A stretch of DNA of 9,657 bases from Clostridia bacterium (GTDB taxonomy: Bacteria > Bacillota > Clostridia > Christensenellales > CAG-1252): NCBI GenBank assembly GCA_017455385.1, contig JAFTBD010000058.1, positions 1 to 9,657 on the forward strand, given 5' to 3'. Numbering within the stretch: the stretch's first letter is position 1; every line of letters starts with the position of its first letter. The position numbers were made by a program, and so were the translations under genes. The notes beneath the pieces were generated by a model that was not told the origin of the DNA, did no database searches, and worked only from the letters and a program-made list of their open reading frames with translations. Below, piece by piece: positions 5,543-9,657 of this stretch.

Positions 5543-5926
5543 ATGAAAAGAGTAAGCACGGATCAGGCACCGGCGGCAGTCGGACCGTATTCCCAAGCGA
5601 TCGCAGCGGGCGGCTATGTCTACACGTCGGGTCAGCTCGGCATCGACCTCAGCGGGCGGCTCGCCGAGGGGCTCGAAGGACAGACGAGGAGGGCGATCGA
5701 GAATCTGTCCGCGGTACTTCTCGCGGCGGGGAGCAGCTTGTCGTCGGTGGTGAAGACCACTTGTTATCTGTCGAATATCAATGACTTTACGCGCTTCAAC
5801 GAGATCTACGCCGAGTATTTCACGGAGAAGCCGGCGCGGACGCTCATCGAAGCGGCGGCATTGCCGAAAGGCGCGATCTTGGAAATAGACGCCGTCGCGG
5901 AAATAGCAAAAGAGCAGGGGGAATAA
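5543..5926 (+). CDS. ridA: RidA family enamine/imine deaminase
   Basis: A 127-residue protein of the RidA (YjgF/YER057c/UK114) family, which hydrolyses reactive enamines and imines such as 2-aminoacrylate before they damage PLP enzymes; members act as trimers in the cytoplasm. The start at 5543 gives the usual N-terminus (VSTDQAPAAVGPYSQAI) after a GAGGG ribosome binding site; the frame also stays open from an ATG at 5516, but that extension is not family-like. Arg99 and Glu114 correspond to E. coli RidA Arg105 and Glu120 with a constant offset of six, so the active site is intact. E. coli Cys107 is replaced by Leu101. It follows cysK and stops 2 bases before the Rrf2 start. Placement beside three PLP enzymes that can generate aminoacrylate supports a protective role. 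Confidence 0.93.
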   Translation: MKRVSTDQAPAAVGPYSQAIAAGGYVYTSGQLGIDLSGRLAEGLEGQTRRAIENLSAVLLAAGSSLSSVVKTTCYLSNINDFTRFNEIYAEYFTEKPARTLIEAAALPKGAILEIDAVAEIAKEQGE

Positions 5927-5928
5927 GA

Positions 5929-6360
5929 ATGAAAATATCCACAAGAGGTAGGTACGCTTTGCGCGTGATGATCGATCTCGCGGAGCATAACAGCGAGAAT
6001 TATATCCCGCTGAAAGACATCGTGGCACGGCAGGACATCTCGCAGAAATACTTGGAAGGCATCATGACCGACCTCTCCAAGGCGGGGCTTCTTGACGGAC
6101 AGCACGGCAAGGGCGGCGGCTATAAACTGTCTCGTACCCCCGACGACATCACCGTCTTGGAGATCTTGATGATCACGGAAGGGGACCTCGCGCCCATCGC
6201 TTGTCTCGGAAATTCGGCTGAGCCTTGTGCCCGCGCGGCGGAATGCAGGACACTCCCGATGTGGGAGAAGCTCTATACGCTCATCCGCGATTACTTTAAA
6301 GGCATCACCCTTGCGGACTTGATGCAACGTGACGCGGACGGCGACAATTACGTAATTTGA
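5929..6360 (+). CDS. Rrf2-family transcription regulator (IscR/CymR-like) with three cluster-type cysteines
   Basis: A 143-residue winged-helix regulator. The N-terminus MKISTRGRYALRVMIDLAEH and the recognition region DISQKYLEGIM are typical; Glu43 corresponds to the Glu43 of E. coli IscR that tunes DNA site choice. The wing carries HGKGGGYKLSR. Three cysteines, Cys92, Cys100 and Cys106, are in the place of the [2Fe-2S] ligands of IscR (Cys92, Cys98, Cys104), but the IscR ligand His107 aligns with Leu109 here. It may bind a cluster with a different fourth ligand, or sense cysteine status like CymR. The gene is coupled to ridA, with its ribosome binding site inside the ridA end. Likely targets by neighbourhood are the iscS and metY promoters, which share a sequence block. 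IscR-type versus CymR-type function cannot be settled from the sequence. Confidence 0.9.
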   Translation: MKISTRGRYALRVMIDLAEHNSENYIPLKDIVARQDISQKYLEGIMTDLSKAGLLDGQHGKGGGYKLSRTPDDITVLEILMITEGDLAPIACLGNSAEPCARAAECRTLPMWEKLYTLIRDYFKGITLADLMQRDADGDNYVI

Positions 6361-6365
6361 CGATA

Positions 6366-6391
6366 GGCGCGGGGTATCCCCGCGTTTTTTT
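6366..6391 (+). terminator. Rho-independent terminator after the Rrf2 gene
   Basis: CGCGGGG at 6368-6374 and CCCCGCG at 6378-6384 form a seven-pair GC-only stem around the loop TAT, followed by seven T. It starts 5 bases after the Rrf2 stop and ends just before the ribosome binding site (GAGGTGG at 6393-6399) of the next gene. Confidence 0.92.
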
Positions 6392-6401
6392 CGAGGTGGA
6401 T

Positions 6402-7085
6402 ATGATCGAACAAGAGATACGGGAAGAACTGTTCAGACTGCAAGACAAGGAGTATCGCGACTTTCAAGGCGCGCTTATCCCTACGGTGGCGCCCTCCGCA
6501 TTCATCGGCGTGCGGACGCCCGCCCTCCGTGCCCTCGCGAAGCGATATGTGAAAAAGGCGGAAATATCCGTCTTTTTGTCCGAACTTCCGCATCGGTTTT
6601 TCGACGAGAACCAACTTCACGCTTTCATTATTTCCGAAATAAGCGACTTTTCCCTCTCTTTGCGGGAAGTCGATCGTTTCCTTCCGTACGTCGATAACTG
6701 GGCGACCTGCGATCAAATGTCCCCGAAATCGTTCGGAAAACATAAAAAGGAGCTCTTGCCCGCCATCGAACGCTGGCTCGCGTCCGACCACGCCTACACC
6801 GTGCGTTTCGCCGTCGGGATGTTAATGGCGCATTTCTTGGATGAGGACTTCGATCCCGTCTATCTCGAGAAGGTCGCGGCGATCCGCTCGGAGGAGTATT
6901 ACGTCAAGATGATGGTGGCTTGGTACTTCGCCACCGCGCTCGCCAAGCAGTACGACGCCGCCTTCCCGTACATCGAGGGAAAGCGCCTTGCCTCGTGGAC
7001 GCATAATAAAGCGATCCAAAAGGCGCTGGAGAGTTATCGCGTGACCCCCGAACGAAAGGAGTATTTGCGCACATTAAAAGTCTGA
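6402..7085 (+). CDS. DNA alkylation repair protein (AlkD-like HEAT-repeat glycosylase)
   Basis: A 227-residue all-helical protein of the AlkD-like superfamily. AlkD of Bacillus removes positively charged alkylated bases such as 7-alkylguanine and 3-alkyladenine using HEAT-like repeats that cradle the DNA. Family motifs are visible in order: FIGVRTPALRALAK (34-47), DNWATCD (98-104), YTVRFAVGMLM (132-142), YYVKMMVAWYFA (166-177) and the end HNKAIQKALESYRV (201-214). Trp100, Asp104 and Trp174 fit the positions of AlkD Trp109, catalytic Asp113 and Trp187 by pattern and spacing. The ATG at 6402 follows GAGGTGG; the frame stays open to 6357, but that would run back through the terminator and is unlikely. 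No promoter is visible directly upstream, so expression may depend on read-through. Many relatives in Clostridia are annotated only as DNA alkylation repair protein. Confidence 0.88.
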   Translation: MIEQEIREELFRLQDKEYRDFQGALIPTVAPSAFIGVRTPALRALAKRYVKKAEISVFLSELPHRFFDENQLHAFIISEISDFSLSLREVDRFLPYVDNWATCDQMSPKSFGKHKKELLPAIERWLASDHAYTVRFAVGMLMAHFLDEDFDPVYLEKVAAIRSEEYYVKMMVAWYFATALAKQYDAAFPYIEGKRLASWTHNKAIQKALESYRVTPERKEYLRTLKV

Positions 7086-7135
7086 CGATCCCAAGGACGT
7101 TTTTCTTTTTATTCCCGTTGCCACACATTCGTATC

Positions 7136-7164
7136 TTGCTTTTTAGCGGTATCGGTGGTACAAT
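7136..7164 (+). promoter_or_regulatory. Sigma-A promoter of the four-gene unit 7233-8966
   Basis: TTGCTT at 7136-7141 and TACAAT at 7159-7164 are separated by 17 bases, with TGG before the -10 (extended -10). The predicted start point near 7171 leaves a leader of about 60 bases and rules out the earlier in-frame ATG at 7155 as the start of the first gene. Confidence 0.7.
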
Positions 7165-7232
7165 GTTTGATAGTATCACGCAGGCGGAAAAATGATGTTT
7201 TGCGGATGATTACGGCGAGAAGGGCAGGACGA

Positions 7233-7559
7233 ATGGATATACTCATCGAATGTATAATGGAATTGCTTTTTGAGGGTAGCTCGGCGCTTGCCGCCTCTCC
7301 GAAAGTTCCTCGGTGGATCCGCATCCTTTTGATCGTTTTGCTGTCCGCATTTGTGTCAGGCGTCCTCATCGGAGTCGGCGTTGCGGGCGTGTATCTCCTC
7401 GTGAGGCGAACGGAGCCGTATTTTATCCCATTCGGTATCGTGATCCTCGTGATGGATGCCGTGTTGTGGATGTCCGCTTGCTTCAAAGTGCGTAAATATC
7501 TCAAACAGCGCAGAGAGAATAGCGTCGCGTCCAATGCCGCAAAAGGAGAGAATGAATGA
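7233..7559 (+). CDS. Small two-helix membrane protein, function unknown
   Basis: A 108-residue protein starting MDILIECIMELLFEGS, with a short amphipathic N-terminal segment, then KVPRWIR, a long membrane helix (about residues 29-56), a second helix (about 63-84) and a basic, charged cytoplasmic tail (KVRKYLKQRRE). I recall similar unnamed Bacillota proteins with the KVPxWIR motif but know no function. The start at 7233 is preferred because the promoter lies at 7136-7164 and GAGAAGGG stands 8 bases upstream; an in-frame ATG at 7155 would fall inside the promoter. Its stop overlaps the start of the GNAT gene by 4 bases (ATGA), so the two are translationally coupled. Confidence 0.72.
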   Translation: MDILIECIMELLFEGSSALAASPKVPRWIRILLIVLLSAFVSGVLIGVGVAGVYLLVRRTEPYFIPFGIVILVMDAVLWMSACFKVRKYLKQRRENSVASNAAKGENE

Positions 7560-7960
7560 AGATCGAGTACCGCGATACACACGAATTCACGAGAGAGGCG
7601 CTCGAACGCTTGTTTCTCAGCGTCGAGTGGTCATCGGGGCATTTTCCCGATAAGCTCGTCGTCGCCATGCGCGGCTTCCGCACGGTCTTTTCCGCTTGGG
7701 ACGGGGAGACCCTCGTCGGGATGATCTCAGTGATGGACGACGGTGTGATGAATGCCTACGTCCACTACCTTTTGGTAGATCCCGCCTATCAGGGGCAGGG
7801 CATCGGCAGGGAGCTTGTCGCTCGCGTCAAAGAGAAGTACGAAGACTATCTCCGCATCGCGGTCATCGGCTACGATGCGGAAGTGAGTTTTTACGAAAAT
7901 TGCGGTTTTGTAAAAAGCAAGGACGCGTCGCCCCTTTTTATCACGTCGCTATGGACGTAA
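7556..7960 (+). CDS. GNAT family N-acetyltransferase
   Basis: A 134-residue single-domain acetyltransferase that would move an acetyl group from acetyl-CoA to an unknown amine. The GNAT core is clear: strand GMISVMDD, then VHYLLVDPAYQGQGIGREL, in which Q79-G-Q-G-I-G84 is the motif A pyrophosphate loop, and the C-terminal SFYENCGFVKS motif (111-121) seen in many family members. The length is short for GNAT but complete. The substrate cannot be read from the sequence. It starts inside the end of the preceding gene after AAAGGAGAG, and an 11-base gap leads to the next gene, so it belongs to a compact unit. Confidence 0.92.
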   Translation: MKIEYRDTHEFTREALERLFLSVEWSSGHFPDKLVVAMRGFRTVFSAWDGETLVGMISVMDDGVMNAYVHYLLVDPAYQGQGIGRELVARVKEKYEDYLRIAVIGYDAEVSFYENCGFVKSKDASPLFITSLWT

Positions 7961-7971
7961 GGAGGCGCGGG

Positions 7972-8616
7972 ATGAAAAGGAAGTGTCGTTTGATCGCGAA
8001 TGCCGTTCTTGCGGTGACGGTCTTCACGGTGTGGATATTGAGTTTCTTCTTTTGGCGGGATGGGACGCTCGGCGGGAATGGCTGGTCGGACCTGAAATAC
8101 TTCACCGTCTTATCCAATCTTTTCACGGGCGTGGTCGCCGCGATTTGGCTCGTCGTTTCTTTGAAGGAGAAGCGGACGCCCGCATGGCTCGCCGTCCTCA
8201 AGTACGTCGCCGCGACGGCGGTCTTCGTCACTTTTACGGTGGTGGTCGTGTTCCTCGGTCCTTTATATGGCTACGGTCGGATGTATCACGGCGCCAATCT
8301 CTTTTTCCACTTGCTTATCCCCTTGTTCGCCGTAGCGGAGGAGGCGATCTTCGGCGAGGAGATCTCCTTTAAGGAGAGTTTCTTCGCCTGCGTGCCGCCC
8401 CTCGTGTACGGGATCGGGTATCTGACGAATTGTCTAATAAACGGGATCGGCAGTTGGGATACGGTGCGTAATGATTGGTACAGCTTCCTCGAATGGGGCT
8501 ATGGTGTCGGCGCCCTGATCTTCGTCGTGATATGCGCCGTGGCGTGGGGGCTCGGGCTCGCGCTTCGCGCCATGATGAAGCCCGCGCGCAGAATTGAGTG
8601 GGAGAGAACGAAATGA
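7972..8616 (+). CDS. Six-helix membrane protein, Pr6Pr-like
   Basis: A 214-residue integral membrane protein with about six hydrophobic helices (near residues 7-28, 40-60, 70-93, 102-121, 128-146 and 172-200). The motif SDLKYFTVLSNLF after helix one, NLFFHLLIPLFAV in helix four and PPLVYGIGYL in helix five resemble the Pr6Pr family of bacterial membrane proteins, whose function is unknown. The start at 7972 follows GGAGG at 7961-7965; the frame extends upstream, overlapping the GNAT gene, but those residues look like an out-of-frame shadow. An ATG at 7951 is a weaker alternative. Its stop overlaps the next start by 4 bases (ATGA). Family assignment is from motif memory. Confidence 0.75.
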   Translation: MKRKCRLIANAVLAVTVFTVWILSFFFWRDGTLGGNGWSDLKYFTVLSNLFTGVVAAIWLVVSLKEKRTPAWLAVLKYVAATAVFVTFTVVVVFLGPLYGYGRMYHGANLFFHLLIPLFAVAEEAIFGEEISFKESFFACVPPLVYGIGYLTNCLINGIGSWDTVRNDWYSFLEWGYGVGALIFVVICAVAWGLGLALRAMMKPARRIEWERTK

Positions 8617-8966
8617 AAGAAGTTAAGATCACCGTGATGCGGGTCGCCCGCTACGACGACCTCATCGCTCGTTACGAGCGCCCCTTGATCCACGCTTGCG
8701 ATATGAAGGAGGGGCAGGTCTTTGTCAGTCGAGGCGGCTGTTGTCCCGACGGTTTTTGCGAGAGCGCTTGGAGCGTGATGGCGCCGTTTGTGAAAGAGCT
8801 CGCGGCAGGCGGCGGTTATTTTTATGACGACTGGATGCAAGATCCATATAGCGCGATGATCTCCTGCAACGACGGCTTTCGTCCCGTCAGCTTCCTGTTG
8901 GAGGCGAGGGAATCGCTTGAAAAGGGGGCGTTCGGCTCTCTTTTTTTATTTTTTCAAGAAAAATAA
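8613..8966 (+). CDS. TIGR04076-type cysteine-rich small protein
   Basis: A 117-residue cytoplasmic protein resembling the TIGR04076 family: MKEVKITVMR, then DLIARY, a conserved Cys29 followed by MKEGQVFV, PDGFC with Cys49, an AW pair, a glycine patch, and SCNDGFRPVSFLLEA with Cys85. The conserved cysteines suggest metal or redox binding, but no function is established. Start 8613 (not the in-frame ATG at 8598) gives the family N-terminus, an ATGA overlap with the preceding gene and a GGGAGA ribosome binding site. The family usually ends soon after the RPVSFxLE strand; here the last 13 or so residues (GAFGSLFLFFQEK) are encoded by what looks like the operon's terminator, so the tail is probably not functional sequence. 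Confidence 0.85.
   Translation: MKEVKITVMRVARYDDLIARYERPLIHACDMKEGQVFVSRGGCCPDGFCESAWSVMAPFVKELAAGGGYFYDDWMQDPYSAMISCNDGFRPVSFLLEARESLEKGAFGSLFLFFQEK
8916..8958 (+). terminator. Rho-independent terminator inside the end of the TIGR04076-type gene
   Basis: GGGGGC at 8924-8929 pairs with GCTCTC at 8935-8940 (six pairs, two of them G-T) around the loop GTTCG, followed by seven T at 8941-8947. An outer repeat, CTTGAAAA at 8916-8923 and TTTTCAAG at 8951-8958, encloses it. The whole element is in the last 17 codons of the gene; the stop is at 8964-8966. Confidence 0.72.
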
Positions 8967-8987
8967 AGGTAAACCCTTTCCACTTGT

Positions 8988-9016
8988 TTGACAAATCGCA
9001 CCAAATTTAGTTTAAT
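8988..9016 (+). promoter_or_regulatory. Sigma-A promoter of pckA
   Basis: TTGACA at 8988-8993 and TTTAAT at 9011-9016 are spaced by 17 bases. Transcription would begin near 9023, about 55 bases before the pckA start. An alternative -10, TATAAC at 9026-9031, lacks a well-placed -35. Confidence 0.7.
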
Positions 9017-9080
9017 TAAATAGGTTATAACGTACGCGCTATAGCCGTCACTCAGAGATTATGAAAAGGGGCAAATGATT

Positions 9081-9657
9081 ATGAATAAGACCGAATTGCA
9101 AAAGTATGGTATTACGAACGTCGGAGAAGTGGTGTACAATCCTTCTTACGAAGCGCTCTTCGAAGCGGAGATCGATCCCTCTCTCACCGGTTATGAGAAA
9201 GGGCAGGTGTCCGAGCTCGGCGCGGTGAACGTGATGACCGGCATCTACACCGGCCGTTCGCCTAAGGATAAATATATCGTGATGGATAGTAACTCCAAGG
9301 ACACCGTTTGGTGGACGACGGAAGGTTACAAGAATGACAACCATCCGATGAGCGAAGACGTCTGGGCTACGGTGAAGGACATCGCGCTCAAGGAGCTTTC
9401 CGGCAAGGATCTCTACGTCGTGGACGCGTTCTGCGGCGCCAATGCCGACACCCGTATGGCTGTCCGTTTCATCGTGGAAGTGGCATGGCAGGCACACTTC
9501 ATTAAGAATATGTTCATCCAGCCCACTGCGGAGGAGCTCGCATCCTTTAAGCCCGACTTCATCGTCTACAATGCTTCCAAGGCGAAGGTGGAGAACTTCA
9601 AGGAGCTCGGTCTGAATTCCGAGACCTGTGTCGCCTTCAACATCACGAGCCGTGAGC
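9081..9657 (+). CDS. pckA: Phosphoenolpyruvate carboxykinase (ATP), 3' truncated
   Basis: The first 192 residues of ATP-type PEP carboxykinase, which interconverts oxaloacetate plus ATP with PEP, CO2 and ADP; in anaerobes it runs in gluconeogenesis or in CO2 fixation toward oxaloacetate. Motifs in order: ELQKYGITNV, VVYNPSYEAL, GAVNVMTGIYTGRSPKDKYI (Arg59 equals the substrate-binding Arg65 of E. coli PckA), FCGANADTRMAVR, WQAHFIKNMFI and LNSETCVAFNIT. The kinase motifs lie beyond the window. Two in-frame ATGs, 9075 and 9081, follow AAAAGGGG at 9063-9070; I chose 9081 because MNKTELQKYG resembles family N-termini and 9075 is only 4 bases from the ribosome binding site. The frame is intact to the window edge. 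Confidence 0.95.
   Translation, partial: MNKTELQKYGITNVGEVVYNPSYEALFEAEIDPSLTGYEKGQVSELGAVNVMTGIYTGRSPKDKYIVMDSNSKDTVWWTTEGYKNDNHPMSEDVWATVKDIALKELSGKDLYVVDAFCGANADTRMAVRFIVEVAWQAHFIKNMFIQPTAEELASFKPDFIVYNASKAKVENFKELGLNSETCVAFNITSRE

Noticed and set aside
7070..7120. Possible terminator after the alkD-like gene
   Set aside because: Only a weak, bulged stem (AAAAGTC with GAC-G-TTTT) precedes the T-rich stretch; too poor to call.
7696..7971. Upstream extension of the Pr6Pr-like gene
   Set aside because: It overlaps the GNAT gene in another frame and translates to arginine-rich nonsense; the GGAGG-supported start at 7972 fits better.
9061..9078. Five-codon frame before pckA
   Set aside because: ATG-AAA-AGG-GGC-AAA-stop overlaps the pckA ribosome binding site, has no ribosome binding site of its own that I can see, and has no informative codons.

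Overview
The window reads as a chromosomal segment of a Gram-positive anaerobe of the Bacillota, most likely class Clostridia and possibly a gut lineage. The basis is strong AGGAG-type ribosome binding sites, near-consensus housekeeping promoters (TTGACA / TATAAT), U-tract terminators, moderately high GC, and a gene set typical of Clostridia: NifU-type scaffold, Rrf2 regulator with three cysteines, DUF3784-type and Pr6Pr-type membrane proteins, and ATP-dependent PEP carboxykinase. All supported genes lie on the + strand. No rRNA, tRNA, CRISPR array, insertion sequence or phage gene is visible, and no gene-free stretch exceeds 300 bases.

Layout. (1) 1-1209: the 3' end of a probable GGDEF-domain gene, a small two-helix membrane protein, and an AT-richer lipoprotein with two Ig-like modules, closed by a terminator. 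(2) 1235-2991: an iscS-nifU iron-sulfur cluster unit with a consensus promoter and its own terminator. (3) 3002-6391: a sulfur amino-acid unit. A promoter leads into a 23-codon peptide ending Cys-Asp-Arg-Cys-Cys, then metY-type O-acetylhomoserine sulfhydrylase, cysK, a hairpin without a U-tract, ridA and an Rrf2 regulator, followed by a strong terminator. (4) 6402-7085: an AlkD-like DNA alkylation repair gene whose ribosome binding site begins directly after that terminator. (5) 7136-8966: a promoter and a tightly packed four-gene unit (small membrane protein, GNAT acetyltransferase, six-helix membrane protein, TIGR04076-type cysteine-rich protein), ending in a terminator that lies inside the last coding sequence. 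(6) 8988-9657: a promoter and the 5' part of pckA, cut by the window edge.

How the genes fit together. The centre is a compact cysteine economy module. MetY and CysK fix sulfide into homocysteine and cysteine, IscS takes sulfur from cysteine, NifU builds the cluster, an Rrf2 protein with cluster-type cysteines could sense Fe-S or cysteine status, and RidA would remove the 2-aminoacrylate that leaks from PLP enzymes acting on cysteine and serine. Two regulatory signals stand out. One is a likely cysteine-sensing leader peptide in front of metY-cysK. The other is a shared sequence (TTWACCTA, short gap, AGGTARGTKGGT) at both the iscS and the metY promoters, a candidate operator for the Rrf2 protein. 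No single element is a clearly new system. The combination of a Cys-codon leader with a shared operator is the part most worth following up.
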